A stretch of DNA of 36,918 nt from Lachnospiraceae bacterium. GTDB taxonomy: Bacteria > Bacillota > Clostridia > Lachnospirales > Lachnospiraceae. Positions 6,702 through 16,500 of this stretch are shown here, piece by piece. Every line of letters starts with the position of its first letter. Positions within the stretch are counted from its first letter, which is position 1. The position numbers and the translations under genes were made by a program. The notes under the pieces were generated by a model. The model was not told the origin of the DNA and searched no databases. It saw only the letters and a list, made by a program, of their open reading frames with translations. The stretch is taken from assembly GCA_024691065.1 (NCBI GenBank), contig JAILOA010000153.1, positions 1 through 36,918 on the forward strand, in the 5' to 3' direction.

Positions 6702-8276
6702 TTATTTATCATTCTCAATATCATCGTCCGCAAGTGCATTCTTCGCATGTACACGAACAGTTGCATTGAAGCAGTCAAATTTATTGTCAACCTTTTCAGG
6801 TATACTCTTCTGAGTAAGCATACTGACGATTGGAACAATTATAAGTGAAGCAAGCATTGTGAATACACCTGAGTAAAGTGAGTTCCTGAATATAAATGTA
6901 AGCACCGGTCCGCTCACGCTAAGCACTCCCAATGAAACAAGGAGCTGGATAATCATCACGCCTGTACCGAATACGAAGCTTACACCAACAGAAGCCCTGC
7001 TGGCCTTTTTCCAGTATAATCCGTAAAGGAACGGCGCAAGGAATGCACCCGAAAGTGCTCCCCATGAAATACCCATGAGCTGTGCTATAAATGTAACTCT
7101 CGACTTAGCCTGTACAATCGCGATAACTGCTGAAAGTGCGATAAATACAGCGACAAATATACGCATGTAAAGCATTTTCTTCTTCTCGTCCATTTCACCC
7201 TTCTTCATCTTTCCGATAAAGTCAAGTGTGAGGGTTGAGCTACTTGTAAGCACGAGTGAAGAAAGTGTTGACATTGATGCTGACAATACAAGAATCAAAA
7301 CGACTGCAATAAGTACATCCGAAAGGCCTGAAAGCATTGATGGAACAACGCTGTCGAAACCATTTGCATCAACTGCTTCCTGAGTTGTAAAGAGTCTTCC
7401 GAATCCTCCGAGGAAGTAGCAGCCTCCGGCAACTATAATTGCGAAGAATGTTGAGATAAATGTACCTTTCTTGATTGAGCCTTCGTTTTTGATCGCATAG
7501 AACTTACCTACCATCTGCGGAAGTCCCCATGTACCAAGGGATGTAAGAAGTACTACGACGATAAGATACATCGGATCAGGTCCGAAGAATGATACGTACG
7601 CACCTTCCATTACATCTGAATCAATTTCAGACATTGCCTTGAGCGAGCCCATGAAACCGCCATTCTTTGAAAGAACTGCCATAATTACGGCTACGATTCC
7701 TATGAGCATTACAAGTCCCTGAATGAAGTCATTTACGGCTGTTGCCATATAACCACCGATGATTACGTAAATAGCGGTAAGCACTGCCATTACGATAACG
7801 CAGACTGCATAGTCTACATTGAACGCCATCCTGAAAAGTCTTGAAAGACCGTTGAAGAGTGACGCTGTATACGGAATAAGGAAAATAAAGGTTATAAATG
7901 AAGCTGCAACCCTTAACTTATTTGAATCATATCTTTGTCCAAAGAACTCAGGCATAGTCTTTGAATTTAAATGTTGCGTCATAATTCTGGTTCTTCTGCC
8001 GAGGATAACCCAGGCGAGAAGTGAACCGATGAATGCATTTCCGAGACCTATCCAGGTTGAAGCTACACCGAAGCTCCATCCAAACTGACCTGCATAACCT
8101 ACAAAGATTACGGCTGAGAAGTAAGAAGTACCATATGCAAATGCTGTTAACCATGGTCCTACCGATCTTCCACCGAGAACAAAACCGTTTACGTCGGTGC
8201 TGTTCTTCCTGCAACTAATTCCTACTGCAATAAATACTGCGAAAAAAATTACTAATAATGCAATTTTGATAACCAT
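6702..8276 (-). CDS. Sodium:solute symporter (SSS family)
   Basis: An integral membrane protein of 524 residues with about 13 hydrophobic helices, typical of SSS-family (PutP/PanF/SGLT fold) transporters that couple solute uptake to sodium entry. Family features include the N-terminal NGFVLGGRSVGPWLTAFAYG segment, the helix with ATAVNDFIQG, and a late helix with SASMSTLSSLVLTSSSTL, where the serine/threonine sodium ligands usually sit. The substrate cannot be told from sequence; amino acids, sugars or carboxylates are all possible. A purine-rich GGAAGGAAAAAAGG site precedes ATG 8276. The cytoplasmic tail (about 500-524) is charged. The gene appears to be transcribed alone, with hairpins in its 209-bp leader. 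Confidence 0.9.
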   Translation of the reverse strand: MVIKIALLVIFFAVFIAVGISCRKNSTDVNGFVLGGRSVGPWLTAFAYGTSYFSAVIFVGYAGQFGWSFGVASTWIGLGNAFIGSLLAWVILGRRTRIMTQHLNSKTMPEFFGQRYDSNKLRVAASFITFIFLIPYTASLFNGLSRLFRMAFNVDYAVCVIVMAVLTAIYVIIGGYMATAVNDFIQGLVMLIGIVAVIMAVLSKNGGFMGSLKAMSEIDSDVMEGAYVSFFGPDPMYLIVVVLLTSLGTWGLPQMVGKFYAIKNEGSIKKGTFISTFFAIIVAGGCYFLGGFGRLFTTQEAVDANGFDSVVPSMLSGLSDVLIAVVLILVLSASMSTLSSLVLTSSSTLTLDFIGKMKKGEMDEKKKMLYMRIFVAVFIALSAVIAIVQAKSRVTFIAQLMGISWGALSGAFLAPFLYGLYWKKASRASVGVSFVFGTGVMIIQLLVSLGVLSVSGPVLTFIFRNSLYSGVFTMLASLIIVPIVSMLTQKSIPEKVDNKFDCFNATVRVHAKNALADDDIENDK

Positions 8277-8408
8277 TTCCTTTTTCCTTCCTAAATATAT
8301 CCCTGATTGGATATCCTGTTAATTTTAATTTTTTTAATTATGCCTTTCCCCTGATGCTCTTGATAATCGTGCCTTTTAAGCCCGGGATTTCCGGGTATCA
8401 AGCTCCCT

Positions 8409-8458
8409 AAAAAACCTGACGTGTTCCTCATGCTTTTCAGGTATCATATTCCTGAAAA
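8409..8458 (-). terminator. Possible terminator/anti-terminator hairpins between PBP and symporter genes
   Basis: On the minus strand, ACCTGA (plus 8437-8442) can pair with TCAGGT (plus 8414-8419) and is followed by a run of six T residues (plus 8409-8414), as in an intrinsic terminator. The same ACCTGA sequence is also part of an alternative 8-bp stem TTTTCAGG/CCTGAAAA (8434-8441 and 8451-8458). The two folds exclude each other. Confidence 0.4.
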
Positions 8459-8485
8459 CCTACTTTTTTCCTTGTGTTTCCCGAG

Positions 8486-11400
8486 TTACCTCGTAATTGT
8501 CTCCTCTTCCGAAACTATCTCTCCGCCACCGTTTTCCGTGGTAGTGGTTTGATTATTCTGTCCTGCATTTTCTGTCGTTCCGGTGTTTCCTCCATTTCCG
8601 GTATTATTCGTGCCGGAATTGGTTTGTCCTGTGTTATCGGTAGTACCGGTCTGCCCGTTTGTGCCTGTTGTACCGTTTTGTCCGGTTGTGTCGGTAGTAC
8701 CTGTACCGGTCTGCCCCGTTGTGTCCGTTGTGCCGGTCTGCCCCGTTGTGTCCGTTGTTGTCGTTGGAGTTGTAGTTTCAGTACTCTCCGCATCCTCTTC
8801 AGTCTCGGTTGTCTCACTGGTAGCAGTAGGCGCTGCAGTATACTGTGAATAAGTAGTTACGGTTTCACCGCTCTCATCCTTATAAGCCTTAAATTCTTTC
8901 TTTGGCTTATCTTTATTGGCTTTAACCATGAAATCGTACCATATGCTAAGTGGATAGCTACCGCCTGTAAGTCCGCTTAAAGTCTGAGGCTGATCATAAC
9001 CAACCCATACCGCGGTACTATAGTAAGGTGTATATCCACAGAACCACCCATCTTTATAATCGCTTGTTGTACCGGTTTTTCCGGCCGAATCCATATTTGG
9101 AATGGCATGTCCCGCTGCAGTACCCTGAACCAGTACTCCCTTTAGGATATCTGTCATCATGAGCGCTGCATTTTCCTTATATACCTTTTTCTGCTTAGTA
9201 AGCGTCTTGCCCGGAACGACTACATTTCCTTCTGCATCCGTAATCTTCTCGATACAGGTTGGATCCGTGAATTTACCGCCATTGGCAAGAGTTGCATAAG
9301 CGGATGCCATCTCGGTCGTGGTCACACCATTTGTAAGACCTCCGAGAGATGCTGCCGGTATAAAGTCATCATCAACTATGTGTGCAAAGTTCATATTGAG
9401 CACATATGAAAGACCGACTTTAGGAGTAAGCTCCTCAAATACCTTCCATGCAATTACATTCTTGGATTGCTCAACTGCACTTCTCAAAGGAATCTTGCCC
9501 TGATAAATTCCGCTTGAGTTACGAGGACCGCCCTCAAAATATGTATCATCAACGATAGTATCAGGCGTATAATCTCTTTCTAACGCCGGTGTATAAACCG
9601 CAATCGGCTTAAAGGATGAACCCGGCTGTCTCGGGCTTTGGAATGCTCTGTTCAATGTATAGCCCTCGAGACTCTTCTGCGAACGTCCGCCGACTATGGC
9701 AACTACCTTGCCTGTCTCATTATCTATACAGGTTGCCGCTCCCTGGAAGGTATAAATCTTATTTTTCTTCTCAGTGAAGGATTTAAGCTGTGAATCCACA
9801 GAATCCTGAAGCTCCTTCTGAATACTCTTATCGATAGATGTGTAAATCCTGTAGCCCTGAGTATACAGAGCCTGATGACAGGTGTCATACATCTCATTGA
9901 AGCTTTCCTCGTAAGCCTTACGATCAGCAGTGCTGTCAAAGCTGTATTGGAATTCAAATCCTTTTGCCTTCATGAGCGCCTTTGTAGCACAGTAAATCGA
10001 ATAAGTTGTTTCATAATTTCTGGTCTTAAGCTCGGACGGAATATTTAATTCAACATTTTCCTTCAGGGCCGCATCATAATCATTCTGAGATATATCGCCC
10101 TGATCGAGCATTTCGTCAAGCATAAGCTTCTGACGAACCTTAGTATTATCATAATTAGTAATCGGATCATACTTTGTAGGACCGTTCGGAATAGCACATA
10201 AAAATGCTGTCTCCGCCAGTGTAAGCTTATCTGCGGATTTTGAGAAATACCCTTGCGCCGCACTCTCGATTCCATAATAACCGTTTGCAAAATAAACGTT
10301 ATTAATATAGAATTCCAGAATCTGCTCCTTGGTATATTTCTTCTCCATCTCGGTCGAAACAAATATTTCTTTTATCTTTCTTTCAAGCGTCTGCTCACTG
10401 CTTAAGAATGTAAGCTTTGCAAGCTGCTGTGTAATGGTACTACCACCACGGCTTATACCCTTCTTAAGAATCTTGCTCCTGACAAGCTGAACAGTCGCAC
10501 TTCCTATCGCCTTTATGTCATAACCCTTATGTTTAAAGAATCCCTGATCCTCGACATCTACAAAGGCATTCACAACATTTGTAGGAATATTATCATACTC
10601 CAGATAATATGTATCCTTATCACCCTTAAGCTCGGCTATAGGATTACCTTTACTGTTGTATATTATGGACGTTAAAGAGCTTTTAAATGTTTCTTCCGAG
10701 GACGCTGCCACGGTTTCCGCGGCCTCTTTACGCCATTTCATAATGGTCTTTCCGTATTTCAGATAAAATACCACCAATGTAATCATTATCGCAAAAAGTA
10801 TCAGAAAGAATATTATCCTTAATACGAAAAATACCTTCTTTTTCTTGCTCTTTGGTTTTTTGGCAATCCTGTTATTTCTGCCACCCTTTGCGGTAGTATC
10901 AACTATATTATCACCCTGATTTTTACCTTTGCCCTTCTTAGTAGCACTAGCTTTGGCATTTTTTTTAGCCTTGTCGGAAACATTTTTTCCGTTACCGGCC
11001 TTCAAAGCTTTAGAATCGGGTGAATTTGTCCTTCCCGAACCGGATGAACTGCTCCTGTCGGTTTTTCTTCCGGAGGAATTCCCTCCGGTACTTCTTCTCG
11101 GATTACTTCTCCCGGAACTTCTGCCGGATGCTTGACTTCTTCTGGCAGTTCTTCCGTCAGGATTCATATCCTTGGTATCCGATACATTTTTCTTGCTAAA
11201 ATCCTTCGTATCTCCGCTTGCATCCTCAGAACCGGTTCCATAACTGTCCAAACTCACGCCGTAATCATTAGTGGCATCACCGTAATTACCGGTTTGGTTG
11301 CCGTAATTCGTGCTTCTTGCGCTGTAATTGCCGGTTCTGCCGGCATTGTTACCTGTTCTTGAGCCGTAATACCGGGAATCGCTTCCGTAAGCCCCTGAAG

Positions 11401-11692
11401 CCCCTGCACTGTTATAGGGACGTGCATCGGAAGAATTACCCGAATAACCGTTGGCATTGTTATAGCCTGTTCTTCTGTTATTGCTTCTATTTCCTACAGA
11501 ACTTTGGCTTCTTCCCCGGGCTGTACCTGCGTAATTTCTTCCATCTCCGGCACCTCCCGAACTGCCTATATCATCAGCATTTGAATAGTTTCCGTATGTC
11601 TTTTTCAGGTTTCTTTCAATTTCGTCAGCCATCTCATCTTCATAGCTGCGATTAATATCCATATTATCTAAATCGATTCTTCTATCTGACAT
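8486..11692 (-). CDS. Class A penicillin-binding protein (PBP1A type)
   Basis: Bifunctional peptidoglycan synthase of 1068 residues. Residues 1-285 are a cytoplasmic low-complexity region rich in Asn, Gly, Ser, Tyr and Arg, turning Lys-rich before a single membrane helix (about 286-311). The GT51 glycosyltransferase follows, with EDQGFFKHKG (381-390) carrying the catalytic Glu and GGSTITQQ (416-423). The transpeptidase has SSFK (692-695, nucleophile S692), SKN (743-745) and KTG (872-874), so all key residues are present. The last 120 residues or so form a Thr/Gly/Asn-rich extracellular tail with TGQTGTTD-like repeats, encoded by short GT-rich DNA repeats. GGAG precedes ATG 11692. The family core is usually 650-800 residues; the excess is in the two disordered ends. 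Confidence 0.95.
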   Translation of the reverse strand: MSDRRIDLDNMDINRSYEDEMADEIERNLKKTYGNYSNADDIGSSGGAGDGRNYAGTARGRSQSSVGNRSNNRRTGYNNANGYSGNSSDARPYNSAGASGAYGSDSRYYGSRTGNNAGRTGNYSARSTNYGNQTGNYGDATNDYGVSLDSYGTGSEDASGDTKDFSKKNVSDTKDMNPDGRTARRSQASGRSSGRSNPRRSTGGNSSGRKTDRSSSSGSGRTNSPDSKALKAGNGKNVSDKAKKNAKASATKKGKGKNQGDNIVDTTAKGGRNNRIAKKPKSKKKKVFFVLRIIFFLILFAIMITLVVFYLKYGKTIMKWRKEAAETVAASSEETFKSSLTSIIYNSKGNPIAELKGDKDTYYLEYDNIPTNVVNAFVDVEDQGFFKHKGYDIKAIGSATVQLVRSKILKKGISRGGSTITQQLAKLTFLSSEQTLERKIKEIFVSTEMEKKYTKEQILEFYINNVYFANGYYGIESAAQGYFSKSADKLTLAETAFLCAIPNGPTKYDPITNYDNTKVRQKLMLDEMLDQGDISQNDYDAALKENVELNIPSELKTRNYETTYSIYCATKALMKAKGFEFQYSFDSTADRKAYEESFNEMYDTCHQALYTQGYRIYTSIDKSIQKELQDSVDSQLKSFTEKKNKIYTFQGAATCIDNETGKVVAIVGGRSQKSLEGYTLNRAFQSPRQPGSSFKPIAVYTPALERDYTPDTIVDDTYFEGGPRNSSGIYQGKIPLRSAVEQSKNVIAWKVFEELTPKVGLSYVLNMNFAHIVDDDFIPAASLGGLTNGVTTTEMASAYATLANGGKFTDPTCIEKITDAEGNVVVPGKTLTKQKKVYKENAALMMTDILKGVLVQGTAAGHAIPNMDSAGKTGTTSDYKDGWFCGYTPYYSTAVWVGYDQPQTLSGLTGGSYPLSIWYDFMVKANKDKPKKEFKAYKDESGETVTTYSQYTAAPTATSETTETEEDAESTETTTPTTTTDTTGQTGTTDTTGQTGTGTTDTTGQNGTTGTNGQTGTTDNTGQTNSGTNNTGNGGNTGTTENAGQNNQTTTTENGGGEIVSEEETITR

Positions 11693-11711
11693 AAATGCTC
11701 TCCGAATGGTG

Positions 11712-11741
11712 TGTATAAACTATTTTTATAGTTTATTTCAA
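11712..11741 (-). promoter_or_regulatory. Possible PBP gene promoter with palindrome in the spacer
   Basis: On the minus strand, TTGAAA (11736-11741) and TATACA (11712-11717) are spaced by 18 bp. The spacer contains the inverted repeat AAACTATAAAAATAGTTT, which could be an operator or simply an AT-rich spacer. It lies about 20 bp upstream of the PBP start codon. Confidence 0.5.
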
Positions 11742-11827
11742 CCTACAAATATCGCTTATGTTCATCAATAATAATTAATCCATTTTTTGATACATTTTTA
11801 TGTAAATGTATTCAATTTGTAATTATC

Positions 11828-12355
11828 CTACTTACTGTCTTTTTTCTTGCCTGTTGCAATATCTGCACTGAGGCTCTTTGCCTTTGCAGATACCTTTTCA
11901 CGGAATGAAATCTTTCTGCCTTTTGCTTCAAGACTTGAGTGAATTCCCTTTACTTCCAGGATGTAGATTCCGCTTATGCTTGCACGTACTTCCTTCTTTA
12001 CCGGAATTAAATCAAAAATCTGCTCCTCACAGATAAGTGACATAATCTGTGGTCCAACCTTTGCCTTTACGATTGGGAGCTTCTGATTCTGAAAACGCTT
12101 AGGAACATTTTCCATAACTACAGCCGGCATATTTGCGTCCTTCAGTTTCATTCTCTTCTTGTCAATTACAAGAAGCTTTACGCTCTGTTTTGCTGCCTCT
12201 AATTGCTGTCTGCTTTCATCCTGCTGCTTCTGAAGTTTTTTGCCCCAGATTCCGAGTGCTATGATTCCTGCTATAAGCACAACCGCAATGATAATTGATA
12301 CTATTGCAAATTTGCTTATCATCGCTCCTAATAATAATCCACTGTAAAATTCCAT
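11828..12355 (-). CDS. Membrane-anchored protein of unknown function
   Basis: A 175-residue protein with one strong hydrophobic helix (about residues 14-36), followed by a charged, Gln-rich coiled-coil-like stretch (KKLQKQQDESRQQLEAAKQ) and a basic soluble domain. The tail (KSLSADIATGKKKDSK) is lysine-rich. I do not recognise a named domain. The predicted arrangement is a single-pass membrane protein; the helix has no clear cleavage site. AAAGGGA lies eight bases before ATG 12355. It sits between an acyltransferase and a PBP gene, all on the minus strand, which suggests but does not prove an envelope role. Confidence 0.75.
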   Translation of the reverse strand: MEFYSGLLLGAMISKFAIVSIIIAVVLIAGIIALGIWGKKLQKQQDESRQQLEAAKQSVKLLVIDKKRMKLKDANMPAVVMENVPKRFQNQKLPIVKAKVGPQIMSLICEEQIFDLIPVKKEVRASISGIYILEVKGIHSSLEAKGRKISFREKVSAKAKSLSADIATGKKKDSK

Positions 12356-12521
12356 TGTTTTTATCCCTTTCGTTTGTTTGATTTATTACTGCTTATCGGT
12401 AAGGCTGCTAAGAGGTCCCTTAAATCCAGGATTTTAGCTTAGTCATATCCCGGATTTGTACCTATACCGGTTTATGCTACCCCGTCGCATAGCCCATTCC
12501 TGTTGTTTCCTTAGCTGTAAC

Positions 12522-13274
12522 TTACGCTACCCTTGCTTTCTTCTCTGCCTCAAGCTCAGCTAAATTCTCATTAACCTTTGCTTGAATTATGTCATGAACC
12601 GTCGCTCCTATGCATTTCTTCTCTTCCTTCGACAATTCATTGACATCAATAGGCTCCATATACTCAAAAATAATATGCTGAGGCTTAACCCACGGTAAAT
12701 GATCCTCAAATACGGGCGCTGTATTTACAATAGCTACCGGGACAATCGGAGCTTTGGATTTAAGCGCTAATCTGAAAGTTGCCTCATGAAAAGGAAGCAT
12801 CTCATCTGTCTTGGCTCTCGTGCCCTCCGGTGCTATATAAATCGAATGACCTGTTTTAAGCAGTTCTATTCCTTTGCTTATGGTCTCCATACCCTGTCTC
12901 AAATCTCCCCTGTCAAGAAACAGACAATGCATAAATCTCATCCATCTTGAAACCAACGGAATATTCTTAAGTTCCTTCTTTGCTACATACAGCGAAAGCT
13001 CCGGTGCAGTTACATACCCTGTAATTATATCAAAAAATCCCCTATGGTTAAATGTATATAACGCGGCGCCTTTCGGTTGATTTTCCTTTCCCCTGACAGT
13101 AAGCTTCACTCCCGAAAAAAATAGTATGCCCTTAAAGCCTATATTTACGAAGGGCTGTGAAAATCTATGTCTTGCATCCTTATCCTGCAGACCAATGAAA
13201 AATGCGATTATCCACATCGGAATGCTGATTATATAAAAGAATACCAAGAAAAGAAATACCAATATTATTCTCAT
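12522..13274 (-). CDS. plsC: PlsC-type 1-acyl-glycerol-3-phosphate acyltransferase
   Basis: Membrane-bound acyltransferase expected to add an acyl chain to lysophosphatidate, forming phosphatidate for phospholipid synthesis. The 250-residue protein has an N-terminal hydrophobic segment (about residues 1-30). It also has the NHxxxxD catalytic box as NHRGFFD (about 76-82, His77 and Asp82) and the EGTR substrate motif (about 150-153), followed by PIVPVAIV. ATG 13274 is preceded by GAGGA at good spacing; an in-frame GTG at 13286 overlaps that ribosome site and is rejected. Other lysophospholipid acyltransferases share these motifs, so the exact acceptor is inferred. It is encoded in the same direction as the downstream membrane protein and PBP genes. 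Confidence 0.9.
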   Translation of the reverse strand: MRIILVFLFLVFFYIISIPMWIIAFFIGLQDKDARHRFSQPFVNIGFKGILFFSGVKLTVRGKENQPKGAALYTFNHRGFFDIITGYVTAPELSLYVAKKELKNIPLVSRWMRFMHCLFLDRGDLRQGMETISKGIELLKTGHSIYIAPEGTRAKTDEMLPFHEATFRLALKSKAPIVPVAIVNTAPVFEDHLPWVKPQHIIFEYMEPIDVNELSKEEKKCIGATVHDIIQAKVNENLAELEAEKKARVA

Positions 13275-13431
13275 TTCGTTCCTCACAATCTAATTAAATA
13301 CTTTTAGTGTACTACTACTCAAAATTACACCGCATTTTATAATAACATAAAAAATCTCATTTGTCTAAACAAATTAGCATTAAGTTTTAAGTGATTATCT
13401 ATCCTTGCAAGAACGTGCATAACAAGGCTTA

Positions 13432-13475
13432 ACCAATAAAAATCGTGCAGAAGCATTATAACCTCTGCACGATTT
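13432..13475 (-). terminator. Intrinsic terminator after the 1464-residue surface protein gene
   Basis: A perfect 12-bp stem AAATCGTGCAGA/TCTGCACGATTT (13440-13451 and 13464-13475) surrounds a 12-base loop. On the minus strand it is followed by TTTTTATTGG. The remainder of the 13275-13573 spacer shows no other feature. Confidence 0.85.
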
Positions 13476-13573
13476 CTGTAAACCGGGTATCTCTACCTTA
13501 ACTTATTCATTTTTCAGATAATATCTCTATTACCGGCTTAGCCGAATAGACTAAACTTCTTAATTAAGTCAAA

Positions 13574-16500
13574 TTAGAATTTCTTTACTACAACCTTCTT
13601 ACTCTTTGACTTCTTAATAAGCTTCTTATATTTCTTGAATTTCTTCTTAGGTACGAAAATCTTAAGCTTCTTGCCGGCACCCTTAGTAAATGCTTTCTTG
13701 CCAACCTTCTTAAGCTTAAGTGACTTAATCTTAACAAGTTTAAGCTTCTTATCGCCCTTAATCATGTTCTTACCAACATTCTTAAGTTTCTTTGACTTAA
13801 GAACAAGCTTCTTTAAGCTCTTCATGTTCTTAAATGCGTTGTTACCGATCTTCTTAAGCTTCTTGCTTGTAATTGTAAGAGTCTTAGCCTTATTACATCC
13901 GGCAAATGCACCGTTACCGATCTTCTTTACATTCTTACCGACTTTAGCCTTAGTAGCCTTTGTCATTCCCTTGAATGCCTTATTTCCAATCTGAACTACC
14001 TTAAATACCGCACCTCTTGAAGAAACCTCATCAAATGCCTCTACTGAAGTTAATTCCTTAGTTGTTGTTCCGATTACTGCTACAGTATTAAGTGTACTTC
14101 CTACATAATCGAATCTGATAATCTGATAGATATAGTTACCGATTGTTACTGAAGATCCTGTTGGGAATAAGCTTACAGCTGCGCTTGTAACTGCACCCTT
14201 TGTTGCTGCACCCCTAGATGCAGGATTTACAGCCGGCTTGCTGGCTGGTTTAGATGAAGGAGGAGCTGTTGGTTTAAACGGCTTAGATGTTACTTCTGCT
14301 TCCTCAGTCTCCTTAGGAGCATCTGTTGCTGCTTCTGTCTCTTCAGGAGCTTCTGTTGCTGCTTCTGTCTCCTCAGGAACTTCTGTTGCTTCAGGAGTAG
14401 CTGCTGATGTTTCCTCAGCTGCTGCATCTGTTTCCTCTGCTGCTGCTTCTGTTTCCTCTGCTGCTGCTGTCTCCTCAGGAGCTTCTGTCTCCTCCGGCTC
14501 TTCCGGCTTCTCGGCAAACTTAGCTACCAACTCAGCACCCTTACTATATGTAAATGTAATAATGTTGCTTTCTACTGCCTCACCTGAAGCAATAGTAATC
14601 TTATCATTTGCATCCCATGTTTCAAATACAAATCCATCATTTGCGGTAGCTTTAACTGTAACCATGTTAGCTTCATCATCTAATGCAATAAGTCCTACTG
14701 AACCGCCTGATGCAGGCTTAACCTTAATTGTGAGTCCATCAGCTGTTACATATATATTTGATTCCATATCTGCAATTATATAACCATCTTCTGTTTCAGC
14801 TGTATTTTCTGCTTCCTTGTAATCATACTTAGGAGTATCCTCAACACCTACTTCAAAGTTTGCTACTATTACAGCGCCCTTATTGATTTCAAATGTAGCT
14901 TCATCTTCAACTGCCTCAGTTGGCTTTGTACCTGTTGTTCTCCACTTTTTGAACTTATATCCAAGTGCAGGAACAGTCTTAAGTGTTACAGTTGCATTAT
15001 CTGAACGTACAAGATATACAGCACCTGCTGATGGAGGATTAACCTTAATCTGCATTCCGAATAATTCGGCATCCCATGTATCAGGATTTGAAGGATCTAC
15101 TATAAGCTGACCGATGTCTCTGTTATCATAGTCTGAATCTGAAGTATCTTTGTAGTTATCAGTTAAGTTACTTGATGTTCCTTCGTCATTACCGATGTTT
15201 CCACCTACGTTGTCTCCGCCTGTAACCTCACCGTTATTTACAGCGCCGTCAACTACACCTGTTTCACTGTTGTTACCGATGTTTCCACCTGTGTTTGTGC
15301 CATCAGGATCACCTGCTACATCACCGTTATTTACAACACCGTTAGCTTCACCGTCATTATTACCAATGTTACCGCCTGTGTTGTTATCACCTGAAACATC
15401 TCCGTTGTTTACAGCATCATTTACAACGCCGTTTTCATCATTGTTACCAATGTTACCGCCTGTATTTTCTTCACCTTCAACATCGCCTGAATTTGTAAGC
15501 TCTTCAGCATTACCATCATTATCACCGATATTACCACCTGTGTTATCTTTACCTGTAACTTTACCGGTATTAGCTGCATCACTTACACTTGAACCTGATG
15601 CATTGTTACCAACATTACCACCTGTGTTATTCTCACCTGTAGAATTTCCTTTATTTGTGAGATCACTTGCCATGCCTTCATTAAGACCGATGTTACCACC
15701 TGTGTTTTCTTCACCTGTAACATCTCCGTTATTTTCAGCTGTCTTTACTTCTCCGCTGTCTGTATTATGTCCTACGTTACCACCAACATTTGTGTCACCG
15801 TCTACTTTACCATCATCTTTGCCTTCTGTACCGTTCACGGCACCGTTTACGGCACCTTCGTTAAGACCTACGTTACCGCCTACATTTTCAGTACCTTTAA
15901 CATTGCCTGTATTTTCAGGATTATCAACAGTAGCATGAACTGTGTTATGACCTACGTTACCACCTACGTTGTTACCGCCTTCAGTCACGCCATCTTCTGT
16001 TTCATCCGGTTTGCCCGTTACATCACCTGTGTTAGAAACAGAACCGTCTCCCGCAACAGTACATGTACCATCATTAAGACCAATGTTACCACCAACATTT
16101 TCCTTACCGGTTACATTAGCAGTATTTTCAGGATTTGTTACAACACCTTCATTCTGATTCCAACCTACATTACCGCCAACATTGCTGCCGTCAGCTTTTA
16201 CTTCACCTTTATTAGTGGTATTATCAACAGTACCGGTGTTATTACCTGCAATACCACCTATATTATCACCATTTAAAGTATCTGATTCGCCATCATTAAC
16301 GCCGGTTACTTTACCTGTATTTACAGTAGATGCAATTACCTCGTCTTCTACATCTATAGCATCAACAATCTTTCCACCATTAAGACCAACGATACCACCG
16401 ACATTTAATTCACCTGTTACATCACCCTTATTGGTTGTACCGCTTACAATACCTTTGCTTGTATTTTCTCCGGCAATACCACCAACCCTTAGATCACCTG

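Noticed and set aside
8583-8852. Plus-strand Val/Pro/Cys-rich frames at the PBP 3' end
   Set aside because: They are mirror frames of the GT-rich DNA coding for the Thr/Gly tail.
13275-13286. GTG 13286 start for the PlsC-type gene
   Set aside because: It overlaps the GAGGA ribosome site that serves ATG 13274.
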